From NCBI RefSeq assembly GCF_010093535.1, contig NW_022985198.1, positions 174,321 through 238,320 of the forward strand: a stretch of 64,000 nucleotides of DNA. The letters are read 5' to 3'. Below, one piece after another: positions 33,518-44,293 of this stretch. The notes beneath the pieces were generated by a model that made no database searches, was not told the origin of the DNA, and worked only from the letters and a program-made list of their open reading frames with translations. Position numbers and translations under genes: made by a program. This DNA comes from Lindgomyces ingoldianus. Its lineage: Eukaryota > Ascomycota > Dothideomycetes > Pleosporales > Lindgomycetaceae. Every line of letters begins with the position of its first letter. The stretch's first letter is position 1.

Positions 33518-35737
33518 TCAGAGGCACATATCCGTACCAGAATTCCAAACTTTTGCCTTTAACCCACAGCATTCCGCACCACCCATCTCTTTCCACCCAC
33601 TCTGCAAAGAATCCTGCACCAGAACACTCTTATTAACCTCCTGCCTACTTTGCGGTACATCTAGCGCGGGGTTCTTATCAAAAAAATCTGACGGCTTGAG
33701 ACTGATCGTTATGATCTCGACCGGCATCACTGGGTAATCCTCTACCCTTGGATTATGCGTCATACCGAAGGTATGCCAAAGAACAATATCACGATCCCGT
33801 ACGTCCTCGTTTCTAGATGCGTAGTCCTGCACACCATCGACCTCTGAGATGGATTGATTCGTCCATTTCCCCCCGGCCCAGAGATTGCCATCTCGGTAGC
33901 GGGTTACCCAGATGTGGTGCTCGGCGAAGCGGGCGCGGCGGCGGGCGACTGAGTCGGGGCCAGCGAGAATGAGTTGGCAGGGTTGGGGGACAAGTTTGTA
34001 GCCGACAGTATTTCCGGACACAGGGTTTATGACGCTCTCGTTTACGATTTTGAAGCAGCGGTTTGTGAAAGGATTAGCATCGGCGTGACCAGAGCGTTCG
34101 AATATTGTCTTCATGACGCGCCAGGCATTTCCATGGGGATTCTCTTGTTCTGACTGGGAAATAGCAATTGACTCCTCTTGTATTATGCTGTTCTCGGGGC
34201 CATCAAGCATGGGATCGATCCTCAGGCAAAACAGGTGCTGATGATTAGTTGCAAGTACCCCGGGAGAAACCACATTTCCCCAATGCGATGTTTTGCCAAC
34301 ATCAATCAAGGATGTAGACATGATACCAGTAGCGCGAGTCTCAAATTCTATGTTACCATTTTGCATGAAGACCCAAGCAAAGACATACTCATAGTTCCCA
34401 ACTGTGAGGATACTTTGGATAACGAGATTCCGTGCTCGGGTGATAGCTGGATGCTGGGTTCGGTGGTTTGTGTGCTTCCACCCAATTCCACCGTCTTGTT
34501 CATGGAGACATATTACGTTCTCTGCCTTCACGGGATTTCCTTTGTCGTCATTTAGCCACCCGTTAAAGTACTTGATGCTTCCTAAACAGTCGCAGCCGAG
34601 GGATAGAGTGTTCGCCGTGCTTCCTGCTCCAGCATCACCGACATCGAATGCTTGCTTTCGATGATACGGGCTCCTTGGATCTAAAGTAACAAAAGAACCC
34701 CGCTTAGTACATGCTGGCTTGAATGCTGAGGGTTTACTTACCTCCGTAAGGAACCGTCATCTCGCTCATACTCAGCCTGTAGAAGAGGGGTCTACCATCA
34801 TACCGTATATCATGCAATGTCATGCCTTCACGGTAATGGAATCCGACTCTGAAGCTCCATTTCTGCCAATAAATGCAGTTCTCGTCCGTGACCGTGAAGC
34901 TAGGACCCTCCGGTTGAACAATGTGCAAGGGTTTCACATCTTGCCGTGGACACTCTTTTTGAATCTCGTGATAGTATTCATGCTCAACACAGTGAGCCAT
35001 TGGATGTGTACCACTAGTGTAGTAAGCAAGACAGTCTTCTTTTCCCCCGGTTGCTAAGGCATCTATTCGCACGACTTTCCCAAGAAACACGTCTAGAACG
35101 GCCGAGAATGGCAGAGGGAAGGAGTACTGGTTACTGTCGGGATGATTATGAGGCGCACGAACGTAAAGAAGAGATTGGATGAGTTTGTGAGTATCACGGG
35201 TTGAGTCTCGGTCGGCTCCGTACATCCAAGGGTCACACTGAACAATGGCGTCCTTTGGAAGATTAAGCTTCATTACCTCTTTGATGACCATTGGATCTGA
35301 AAGAATCTTCTGCATGGACTCCCTTGCTTCGACCCTGGTAAACTTTTTAGAATTGGTGCTTGGAGTATAGCAACATGGGGTTACCTGTCGATAGGACCAT
35401 GCTGGCCTGGTGCAGGGAGGTTGCGTTCAACTTCGGTGTTGCTATCCATGCTGACCACGCTCTCCACTACCCTCATTTCGTTGTCACAACTCCATATGAC
35501 GCTCAAACAGCGTGGGACAAACTGCCTTTCTCTGAATTGAATACCGGCCGCTTCGGCATCGAGATATGGTAGTAATAAGGCCTTCGGAGGCTCGTGAAGC
35601 GAGATGCTTTTGAACCTGATCAGGGTATTTGTCCCATTCTCTGCGTCACTTTTAGCAACGCCTTGTTTAACGATAGCACTTGCTCTCGATATCTCCTCGT
35701 CTGTGATCTGATGAAGTGGATGAAGTCGTCGTGCCAT
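33518..35737 (-). CDS. Copper amine oxidase (TPQ-dependent)
   Basis: Three exons, 35385-35737, 34742-35334 and 33518-34680, give 702 residues, the normal size of fungal copper amine oxidases. These oxidise primary amines to aldehydes with release of ammonia and hydrogen peroxide. N2/N3 domains are followed by the catalytic beta-sandwich. The Tyr converted to topaquinone is Tyr412 in VGNYEYVFAW (consensus N-Y-D/E-Y). The copper ligands are His462 and His464 in NHQHLFCLRID and probably His624 in GMTHNPRVEDYPVMP. The general base Asp is in YHRKQAFDVGDAG. There is no signal peptide (MARRLHPLHQITDEEISRAS), and no evident C-terminal SKL-type peroxisomal signal (it ends GTDMCL), so location is unclear; a cryptic last exon could change the terminus. 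All splice sites are GT-AG. Confidence 0.92.
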
Positions 35738-36320
35738 TGTGGGATTTAGCTAAAAGAAAATTCCGAGGGCACCCAGAGAACCGAATCGTAGATAAATTCG
35801 TCGATAGAGGCTTAGATGTCTATTTTCTCGAGGGAGTCATTGATAGCATAGTCCAGGAAAAACGCCCTATTGTCAAAGCATGATTCGAGCGCGTTCATCC
35901 AGAGAGACATGACAAATAATGAGGGGTTGACTGACATTTTTCAGCACCGGGCCGCGCGTGTAAAGCGTATGAAGCTGGTGAGCGAAGAAAAGTGGGTGGA
36001 GAATTCGGATATGGACGATTACCCAAGTCACTTATCGAGCAGTGCTTATTGGTGCAGAGGTCGACACATCGTTATCTAACCACATGATCTACTGATAGTT
36101 CTAGGAGCCGGTAATTAAAAAAAGCGATGTATTAGTTATGTCCGTCTATCGAAACTATGATAAATGTTGAACATAGGCCCATCAGTGATATTCAATTGAG
36201 GACATGTACGAGCATAGAGGTCTTCGTTCTTCTTTTCTTCCCCCTTCTCTCTCAGCTCAGACCTTTCAACTTTTAACATTCGTCCTTCTTATCACGAAAT
36301 CCCACCCCAATTCTCAACCC
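35738..36320. other. Intergenic, no gene recognised
   Basis: Upstream flank of the amine oxidase and downstream flank of the short-chain dehydrogenase, both on the minus strand. No motif recognised; an open frame at 35870-36079 has no support. Confidence 0.35.
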
Positions 36321-37289
36321 CTACGCAGTAGCCTCACCTATAGCCTCCATGGCCTTCGAAATAGCCTCCATTCTCTTTCCTATCATCTCGGTGAACTTAG
36401 GCCCCGCAAAATCCCCCCAAATGTCATCTCCAACATCGAAATTCCCCTCTGGAAAAATGGCGACTGCTCGCGACGCAATCTCTTCATTCCCAGCCAATCT
36501 TAACACCGCATCGACCACGCCTTCCATTGGAGCAAATCCGAAGATATTCGCGGTAGCAGTGAGGTCCGTCGTCATTGGTGTCTTCACATACCAGGGGGCG
36601 ACGAGGTTGATTCGGACTTGAAGATCTTGCTCGAAGCCATGAGCACGGATGCTGTGGAAGATACCGCGGACACCAAATTTCGACATAGAGTAAGTTGTGC
36701 TGGGGGCATATCCCATGTATCCTACTACAGACGCCAGAAGCACGATGGATTTCTTGAAGGGAATTGAGGCGCTCGGGGCGGGAAGACGAAAGTAGTGGAG
36801 CGCGAGGTAGCAGCTATAGTATACACCACGAAGATTAACGTCTACACTGCTAAATCCTGGTTCCGGGGGGTGAGAGTCAAGAGAAGGTACGGTGTGTGCC
36901 ACCATTTCGAAAAGATTCTTCTGCGCAAGGACCCCTGCGTTGGGGAAGGCGATGTCTAGCTTCCCACCTCCAAACTGAACGGCCGATTTGAAAGCCTTAG
37001 CTTGGGCTTCATAGCTTGTAACGTCGCACTGCACGAACTGGACTTTGTGGCCCATGGACGTGAGCTCCTTAGCTATTGCCTGACCTGCTTCTTCCTGGAG
37101 ATCCACCACGGTTACAACAGCCCCATGTTTAGCAAATGCTTCAACACACGCAAGACCGATGCCACTAGCTCCGCCCGTTACGAGGACTGATTTCCCCTTG
37201 AGTGTGGAGGTATCCAAGGCCGCAGTAAAGTCGACTACAGGAGTTCGGGGCCACGTCTTGTCTGCCATAGGAGAGATTGAGGAAGTCAT
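36321..37289 (-). CDS. Short-chain dehydrogenase/reductase (15-PGDH-like)
   Basis: A single exon of 322 residues on the minus strand. The Rossmann motif is VLVTGGASGIG, followed by the acidic VVDLQEE typical of NAD(H) preference. CDV (in FVQCDVTS) and FPNAGV (the N-A-G motif) follow, and the catalytic Ser-Tyr-Lys are in ASVVGYMGYAPSTTYSMSKFG with Y-x-x-x-K. This fits the classical SDR group resembling 15-hydroxyprostaglandin dehydrogenase, oxidising a secondary alcohol or reducing a ketone. The ATG at 37289 is the first true start and has A at -3; a second ATG at 37268 (MADKTWPRTPVVDF) is where homologues often begin, so the true start may be 21 bases further in. It lies in the same orientation as the amine oxidase. 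Confidence 0.88.
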   Translation of the reverse strand: MTSSISPMADKTWPRTPVVDFTAALDTSTLKGKSVLVTGGASGIGLACVEAFAKHGAVVTVVDLQEEAGQAIAKELTSMGHKVQFVQCDVTSYEAQAKAFKSAVQFGGGKLDIAFPNAGVLAQKNLFEMVAHTVPSLDSHPPEPGFSSVDVNLRGVYYSCYLALHYFRLPAPSASIPFKKSIVLLASVVGYMGYAPSTTYSMSKFGVRGIFHSIRAHGFEQDLQVRINLVAPWYVKTPMTTDLTATANIFGFAPMEGVVDAVLRLAGNEEIASRAVAIFPEGNFDVGDDIWGDFAGPKFTEMIGKRMEAISKAMEAIGEATA

Positions 37290-37650
37290 CGTGATTGTAA
37301 GTTCGAGGTACTGCGAGATGGTTTGAGGTTGCAATGGAAAGAGAAGTGAACCGTTGGAGATTATGTATTAGCCAAGTAGTTCTCAAAATCTTCGTGGTGC
37401 ACCGATCGTGCCTTCTATTGACGAAGAGAGAAGTGGTGGAACGTATCCTACTTTACACTGGCACCCAAGGAATGATAACGAAGGAGTTAGCCTCAAGATG
37501 GTAGAAGAAGTCTACCACTTAATATGACTAGTTCAAATATCCATACTTCTAGTGAGCGAGCTAGACTAATTACAGCGGTGTTTGTCGATAGAATCAGTAA
37601 GAACGCCTCAGGAACACAAGTCTCCCTGACACGTCCCGTCTTTATGTGAC

Positions 37651-37674
37651 ATGACATGGCACATGACATGGCAC
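37651..37674. repeat. 12-bp tandem duplication
   Basis: ATGACATGGCAC occurs twice in direct succession, followed by AT. It lies in the divergent promoter region between the dehydrogenase and the secreted-protein gene. Function unknown. Confidence 0.6.
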
Positions 37675-38356
37675 ATAGTATGCGAAAGTCCCATTTTGAT
37701 GGTCCAATCGTTGCAGAGGACTGAGATTCTAACCGAGATACCTTGGTAAGGATTCTTAATGCACACTCCTTTCAGGATTGCGGGGAAGCTTTGTACCCCG
37801 CATCATTCAGGCCAAGCCTCCGAACATCAGCTCCAACGACGTTCGGCATATTTTCAGGCGTCCTGTCCATGGGTCTAAAGGAGCCATCTCACGAAGAGTT
37901 TCTAATTGGGACAAGCGTATGAGATGCGACATCTGAAACGTAGGACTAACCCTCGTGTGATTCTGGGTCCTCCAATTGTAAGTCTCCATTCCGCAAAGCC
38001 GTCAAGTGATCCGCTCTATTGGGAACTGAGGACAAGAGGGGGCCCTAACATCCAGTTTGCCGGAAAGACTTTTTCCCTTGCCACTGTCATCTTTGTCTCC
38101 TGTTCAGCTGAAGGTGGCCGAGCAAAGTCACGTGTGGGCTGAGCCTCCATGGCGCTCTTCAGCTCCCTGTTCAGACCTCATCACAAGCCAAACCTATTTT
38201 AGCAGCCCAATCGAGTGGTTGGGAGATCGGGAGACTGTAAAAACTTTTCCCGTATTGGTGGCAAACTCATAGAATGTTTTAGTCCAGCCCGACTAAGTAT
38301 AGCAGTGGCGGGGACTTCGACAGAGCAGAGGCGGGGCAGGAAGATGGCCAGAAAGA

Positions 38357-38366
38357 ATATATAATA
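38357..38366 (+). promoter_or_regulatory. Probable TATA box of the small secreted protein gene
   Basis: ATATATAATA lies about 115 bases before the start codon at 38480, a normal distance for a fungal TATA element, and the intervening leader is A/C-rich without an upstream ATG near the start. A strong TATA box fits a sharply induced secreted-protein gene, though this is inference. Confidence 0.5.
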
Positions 38367-38479
38367 GTAGTGAATAGGGCCTCTTAAGCAAGATCAAGTA
38401 TATCAACACCCATAAATATCAAATCATTTTAAAAAGCCGAAACCGAAACGATTACCGAAAAATCTATATCAATCTCACC

Positions 38480-39034
38480 ATGATCGCGTCTAAAATCCTC
38501 CTCTTCGCCCTCCCCATTCTTCCCATCTATGCCGCCAGCTTTGAGTGCCAGTGGCCGGGGCACTGCGTTGGAGCACAGTGTTCCAGCTACGACGATTGCT
38601 CTGACGACTTAACCTGCGAAGATGGCCAATGTCTGGTGGCAAACGCGCCTGTCGATCCCTTTACCATATCTTTGTCCACTTGGAATCGACACTACTGTAC
38701 GTTTGCCCCTGAGGGTTGCCACCACGATTGCGAGCAGTGGAGCCGGTGCTACGACTTTACCGATCTCCTGGTGACTGGCGAACACTTCAACGTTGGAACT
38801 GGCAACATACAACTGGAAGTGAGGGATGAAGCGAGCAACACACTAGTTTGGTCGACGATCGGGAACGCGAGGGAAGACACTGGGAAAGTGAGAGGGAGTT
38901 TTAGGATGCAGACTCCACTTGGCGCATCCTTCGCCCTGTCCGAAACAAACGCTTATGTGAAGGTCCTGGATATAGAGAGTGGCCAGTGGTCGGAACCAGA
39001 ATACTTCGCGTACTTGAAGGATGCGGACCAGTAA
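38480..39034 (+). CDS. Small secreted cysteine-rich protein
   Basis: An intronless 184-residue protein with the signal peptide MIASKILLFALPILPIYAAS. The mature protein has ten cysteines in two groups: six in the first 35 residues (C-x6-C-x4-C-x5-C-x5-C-x4-C, ending TCEDGQC) and four in CTFAPEGCHHDCEQWSRC. An even number suggests five disulfides in an extracellular protein. The C-terminal half is cysteine-free and probably beta-rich (NIQLEVRDEA, AYVKVLDIESG). I do not recognise the family. Size, secretion and cysteine pattern match what is called an effector-like or small secreted protein, but no function can be assigned. The context CACCATGA gives a good start and a TATA box lies upstream. 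It converges with a Zn2Cys6 regulator gene only 207 bases away. Confidence 0.82.
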   Translation: MIASKILLFALPILPIYAASFECQWPGHCVGAQCSSYDDCSDDLTCEDGQCLVANAPVDPFTISLSTWNRHYCTFAPEGCHHDCEQWSRCYDFTDLLVTGEHFNVGTGNIQLEVRDEASNTLVWSTIGNAREDTGKVRGSFRMQTPLGASFALSETNAYVKVLDIESGQWSEPEYFAYLKDADQ

Positions 39035-39241
39035 AGGGATGTAACTGAAAATGGGTATCGAAGTCCATGTATTCATTCGTTTTCCTGCATTTTGTCCGAG
39101 AATTGCATTTTCCTGTCATCTTCTAAAGCCTGTCCTTTGTTTCAGCCCATCTATAGAATAATTAGCGATCGATCTTGCAGAGAAAGTTTTCGATACCTTA
39201 CATGTATCACAATTGATTCCATCTGACGGGAGAGTTTGAAT

Positions 39242-40713
39242 TCATGAGAGGCTAATGAACCACCCCCATTCTTTGAGCACGTCTTCCCAGTCTCTTCTCT
39301 TCTCTCCGTTCAGAACAGGCCTCCATACCTCCCGAAGAACTGTCTGTACATCGCCGACGTTTTCGTACCGATTTCGCTCCTGGATCGCTTTCAGTCGTTG
39401 GGAGCATTTCGTAATCTCTTCCTCAGACTCTAGTTCTGAACCAGCAAGGAATATGGGATAAAGCAGGCTTGAGTCGGCCGGGCTTCCTGGCGGTATCCTA
39501 GATATGAACTGCCACGCCCGGGAAGCTAATCCTGGGACAAGCAATCTGTGCGCTTCCGAACTCCGGTAGAGTTGAATGAGCGCAGCGATGCGACAAGATT
39601 CAGCGAGTGCGATGAGGTCGAGCGCAATGGGCATGTCGATGTTCTCAAAAGAAAATGGGCTCTCATATTTCCACTCTTGAATTTCGCGTTCAGTCGCAGC
39701 AAATGCCGCCTCGGAGATTTGCGGGAAAGCAGGCGTTGGGGTCGTCACATACTGAATGCGGCATATCAAGGAATAAAGATAGTATGATATTCCCATGAGC
39801 GGGTCGACAGTGGTAAGCATTGCCGTTGGCGGGATCTGGAAATGCCAAGGATCTCTTTCGTTGAGAGAAAGTGGATTGGTCCTTGACACACTAGTCATCA
39901 CCGATGCCATAACATCATGGTATGTGAAGTGTCTCCGAAGGGACTCAATTTCCCAAGAGTTCAGGAAATCGTTTTCTGAGTACATGGAGTTGAGGATTCT
40001 TCGGACGCTCTGTAGCTGAGCAAGCCACCGAGTACTTTTGGTGCCATTCAGTGCTTCAAGGCCAACGAGGAGAAGAGTAACGGCGATGACTTGATAGACG
40101 TCCATTACCGGCTGACCAATCGGTGAGATCCGCCCCCTGAGGAAGGCATGACATTTGACCTGGTGTTGGGATGATAGGTTTCGAAGGTGTTGGGCTCTAT
40201 CGGGGTTAGCAGTCCGCCTGGCCAGCTGAGCAGAGGACAGAGCTATGACGGCGTCCAACACCCCTTCAGACTCTAGGGCCATCGGGATGTACAGTCTTGT
40301 GTAGAAGCTTGACGGAGTGGTCGCTACAGATATACTCGGAACATATGCATCGATGTAGTAGCTTAGTAAGTGTCTTTTTTCGTTACCCTCGTCTCCGGTA
40401 AATGCTGACCACGGATCGACGGATCTCCTCAGAGTGCACATCGCAGATTCTGAGGCAGGAGTCGCAGATCGCGTGGATGTTTCGGTAACGATTTGACGCT
40501 GTGTTTGCCATTCACACTTCACGTTGAGACGCGTGCAATTCTGGCAATCTGGGCGTTGGCCATCGCAACGCTTTCTCCGAACACGGCCTACCAAGCCATA
40601 AGCTTCGGTCTGACGTAGGCTTGCCACTCTCAATATTTGTATCACTCACATGTCAAGCAGCCTTGTCGCGATCGGGGAGCAAACTTGCGCTGCCTGGGGC
40701 GGGGCTCAGCCAT
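39242..40713 (-). CDS. Zn2Cys6 fungal transcription factor
   Basis: Two exons, 40650-40713 and 39242-40587, give 469 residues. The intron lies inside the zinc cluster: exon 1 ends ...RQGCLTC and exon 2 starts with RVRRKRCDGQRPDCQNC. All six zinc-binding cysteines are present (19, 22, 29, 36, 39, 46). The middle resembles the fungal-specific transcription factor domain 2 (PF11951), with LSYYIDAYVPSISVATTPSSF, the LYIPMALESEGVLDAVIALS helix and RTANPDRAQHLRNLS. The protein should be nuclear and bind CGG-type half-sites. Its target genes cannot be read from sequence. The adjacent histidine acid phosphatase starts 657 bp away in the opposite direction, so the two could be co-regulated through the shared spacer. 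Confidence 0.9.
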
Positions 40714-41369
40714 CGCGCGCAACGCCGACAATGCTGCGGCGAACTGCTGATCGGTGACACAAAAACGGCTCGTATTGCTGCGCACAGTGCATTCGCTTCA
40801 GATGCGGTCCACAGCACCGGAGTTCCAATGAGGGCGACAAGTGTGTTTCAACCAGGTGGTGGGTACCAAGGGACAAAAGGGTGGAGTGAGGATGAGACGA
40901 TAAAGTGAGCGATCCAAATATACCGCACGGACCAGGGTGCTAATAGAAATGAGGATTAGCGTTTCGGCAACTGGCGCGACCTCGGAAGTTCTTGAGCCGA
41001 CGCTAGTCGCCCCCATTATCACCAACCTCGTCTTGCGAAAATCAAACAGGTATGCGTTTTTCTAGGGTACCAGCCCGCAGTTTCCTAGTCAATATAAGCC
41101 TTGGCCCGACATATTGCTGGGTGGTTCCGCTACGAATGAACAGCACCTTTCAGCACGCGCGTCAGACCCCACGTGCTCTGCGTGGGCTTTTGCATCCTTG
41201 TCTATTTCGTCTGTCTTTGGAAATACCTCCAATGTCATCTCCGACGATTCTTAATGCAATTGGCGATCGGTAAGATCTATAAAGATGGGCACATCGGTTC
41301 TTTGGAGGCGAGGGATTTCACTCCAGTCCGTCAAAATTAGGCAACATTGCCTCCTCACACTCAAACCCA
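40714..41369. promoter_or_regulatory. Divergent promoter region (Zn2Cys6 factor / acid phosphatase)
   Basis: This 656-base spacer carries the promoters of both flanking genes. A TATA-like AATATAAG lies near 41090 on the phosphatase side. No coding pattern is supported here. Phosphate-response (Pho4-like CACGTG) sites were not securely identified; CCACGTGC at about 41170 contains CACGTG and is a possible one. Confidence 0.45.
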
Positions 41370-42839
41370 ATGAAGGGCTTTAAGGGGCTTGCGCTCATTG
41401 CTTGGGTAGAAATTGGTCTGGCTACTCGCAACGACTTCAATGTGCTGAAGCACTTAGGTGGGAGCAGCCCATGGTTTTCCGGTAAGAGAATTGCTCGAAA
41501 ACAGCACAAACGATAGTCATAATAATACGTTGCAGGTCCTGAGTTGACAGGTATATCCTCTGAAGTCCCTTCGGGATGCGTTATTGATCAGGCCGCCTTC
41601 GTCTCGCGACATGGCAGCCGGTATCCGGATCAAGGTGCCTATAATGAATGGGTGAATCTCTCTTCACGGATTCATGCAGCCAAATTCGCCGTTCTCGACG
41701 AGAACCTCAAGTTTCTTTCATCCTGGCTACCTGTATTGAAGCACCCCGCCGAAGAGGTCGCCCAAATATCTACCACAGGGTACAAGGAACTGTACGATAT
41801 GGGCGCCACGTACCGTCTTCGGTACCCCAATCTCTATGTCTACAACACCAATTTCACCCTCTGGAGTAACTACTACTCCTCAAGCCCGCGCGTTCGAGAT
41901 AGCGCACGTCTCTTTGCGCGAGGGTTTTTGGGTCCCAATGCAACCGACCTAGGGTCAATATTTGCGATCAATGCCAGCGATCCCCGATCGTTCATGAATT
42001 CCCTTGCTCCCTCGGACCTTTGCCCTGCGTATTCTGACAACAGTGGCGGTATTCAGAAAGACACCTGGGATAACATCTATCTCCCGCCTATTCAGACGCG
42101 TCTGAACAAGCTCATCCGCGGAGACTTCCAATTCACACAAAAAGACGTCAATATCATTCCATACATATGCGGCTTTGAAACGCAAATTACAGGCTTCACT
42201 TCACCGTGGTGTTCCATCTTTACAGAGGAAGAGATTTTGCAATATGAGTATGCGCAGGATCTCCGTTATTGGTATGGTACTGGGCTCGGTACGGATATCG
42301 AAAAGTACATGATGGTACCTGTGCTGGATGGGCTTGTTCAGCGATTTGTGGATGGACCTGATGCGATGTATAAGAACTCAGATGGCTCAGCGTTTATGCC
42401 TCCCCAGCTCATTGCTGCTTTCTCAAACGACGGACAGATCAATCAGCTCGCAGCAGCAATTGGCGTGTTCGAAGATGAGAGCGATCTCCCTGCGAAGAGA
42501 ATTCCGAAGAATAGATTATTCAAGGCGAGCAATTTCGTTACTATGCGTGGAACTATTTGCTTCGAGCGCCTTCTCTGCTCCGGTCAAAGAAATGGAAATG
42601 CGACCTACATGCGAATACGACTCAACGACGTCGTGTACCCCGTTGCTAACTGCCAGTCTGGCCCTGGGAAGTCTTGCCCGTTGGGCCAGTATCAGACGCT
42701 TGTGAAGAACAAACTCGAGCGCGCTGGAAACTTCTCGCATGCATGCCATGTCACGAATCCAGCCGTCCCTGCTAGAAGCAACAGCGCGACATTCTTTACC
42801 GATGTCAAGTTATCATTCGAAACCCTCGTCAGGCCGTAA
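41370..42839 (+). CDS. Histidine acid phosphatase (phytase-like family)
   Basis: Two exons, 41370-41481 and 41536-42839, give 471 residues. A hydrophobic start (MKGFKGLALIAWVEIGLAT) suggests secretion. The family N-terminus NDFNVLKHLGGSSPWFSGPE leads to the catalytic R-H-G-x-R-x-P motif SRHGSRYPD with nucleophile His63. This is the histidine acid phosphatase clade (PF00328), which hydrolyses phosphomonoesters including phytate. The distal His-Asp proton donor motif usual in this family is instead Asn335-Asp336 in AAFSNDGQINQL. Asp is kept but the His is not, so activity may differ or this may be a subfamily feature. Several N-x-S/T sites fit a secreted glycoprotein. Eight or more cysteines, paired late (CFERLLC, CQSGPGKSC, CHVTNP), support an extracellular fold. 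It is divergent from a Zn2Cys6 regulator. Confidence 0.9.
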
Positions 42840-43996
42840 TGTACCAATCTGATATCCGTGGGCATATCAGCATATAATGTAATGTGTTGTTTTGCACCTA
42901 GTTTTAAGATGCTCTGTAGTGATTGGCTTCACCGCAGTATTCTAGCTTTCAAGCTTCCTCATTCAGCCCTACCTTTGGTGCTCGCGATATCAGTGAGCAT
43001 AATTCCTGACAGTTCTGTCCATCCTGACTTTGAGTCATCAATGTCAACCCAGGAACATCGGAGGGCGCGTTCCACGCACACGCTCTGACATGAAGCGCTG
43101 AATAATGACAAACGGTCCGTGCGTAGAGCTCGTAAAGACATCCTCCTCACTCAGACTTACCAATCAGATGGCTCCATGTCAGCACCCCCCAAGCCACAAC
43201 AATCCCCGCCGTGCATTTCTTTGACCGACGGAAACCTCAAAAGTTCATGGAAACCCCACGATTTGTTCGGAGCTCACATACAGGTTCTTAGTCTAAATAG
43301 GGCCATTCCTTTTATCGAGTGAACTTCTGCGGGAACCTTAACCGACGGAAAATCTGATCAGAAAGCGCACTATTAGTTAGGCGAATTTAAAGATGCAATT
43401 GGTCGGTTCAAGAGCACTAGTTCGTGTTTCGTATCGCATGCAGACTAAGTTTGACATGAGGGCGCACGCTTGTTCGCTAGAACAGGGAATGTGGAGGGCG
43501 TAGATGACAAAGTTAGGTGGTGACTGAATGAACATGACTCCGACATAGGAAGCAATTGCGAAAGTGATGGAGATGGCGAGTGTATAAAATGGCCAGGTGA
43601 GTCCCAAGGACTTGTTCAGCATCACCACCACTACTCCACTCTCTCCCAGCCAATCATCAACTTCCACCTCAGGCCTTCGGTCACGAGCATTATTAGACGT
43701 AGTTACCATATTATCATACCATTACAAGTTCGGTCTTCGTAACTTGACTTCAGCGGCTTCGGCTGGAAACTTTTCACACCATACTTCAACACAATACAAA
43801 CCTTCACCCATCGTATCTACCGGGGTGACTACAACAGTCTCACAACCCATCAACCGCCAATACACCTTCCGAGCCCCAGGCTCTACTGCAACAGAAGCGC
43901 AAGCAGAGGCTACTTTTGGCGCATCATTCATATCTCTCCTCAATCTCCACCTCCATTCCATCTCCACTTCAAACGGCAATTCACCAAAAACTCACC
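42840..43996. other. Intergenic, no gene recognised
   Basis: No supported coding region. Open frames at 43119-43322 and on the minus strand at 43377-43709 have no motif. The Thr/Ser-rich frame upstream of 43997 starts from a non-ATG codon and is probably the 5' UTR of the next gene. Confidence 0.4.
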
Positions 43997-44293
43997 ATGG
44001 GTTCCCAAACCACCTACACCGCTTCAGCCATTAGCTCCGCCCGCCCCTCGTTCGAAACCACCAAAACAGGCACCACAACCTCAACAACCAGTCTCCTCTC
44101 CAGCGACCCTATAGCCTCAACAGGCAAGGCCAAAAAAGCGTGGGCGGCTATCAAGAAGCATGCAAAAGAGCACCACCGGAGTGTAAATGCGGCTTATGCA
44201 GCGTACTACGGGGCGGGCCAGATGAGGCCTCAGGTACAGCCGATGAAGGGCCCGCAAGGCACGAGGGAGTCGGCTGGTGGGCGGTTTGCTTGA
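43997..44293 (+). CDS. Small conserved fungal protein of unknown function
   Basis: A 98-residue intronless protein with a strong start context (CTCACCATGG). The first half is Ser/Thr-rich low complexity (TASAISSARPSFETTKTG). The second half is a basic amphipathic stretch, KKAWAAIKKHAKEHHRSVN, ending AAYAAYYGAG, followed by a Gln/Pro-rich tail. The AAIKKHAKEHHRSVNAAYAAYYG pattern resembles short uncharacterised proteins found widely in Pezizomycotina; this is from memory and not checked. No signal peptide or membrane segment is present. Function unknown. Confidence 0.6.
   Translation: MGSQTTYTASAISSARPSFETTKTGTTTSTTSLLSSDPIASTGKAKKAWAAIKKHAKEHHRSVNAAYAAYYGAGQMRPQVQPMKGPQGTRESAGGRFA

Larger units (their letters stand above)
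37290..38479. other. Divergent intergenic region
   Basis: About 1.2 kb between the dehydrogenase (minus) and the small secreted protein (plus), so it contains both promoters. It includes a perfect 12-bp tandem duplication ATGACATGGCAC at 37651-37674. I see no open reading frame with support. Confidence 0.45.

Noticed and set aside
37290..37334. Upstream extension of the short-chain dehydrogenase
   Set aside because: The extended frame begins with TTG; the first ATG is at 37289.
43597..44034. Ser/Thr-rich open frame overlapping the start of the small conserved protein
   Set aside because: It begins with GTG, runs in another frame and has no motif; the ATG at 43997 has a strong context.
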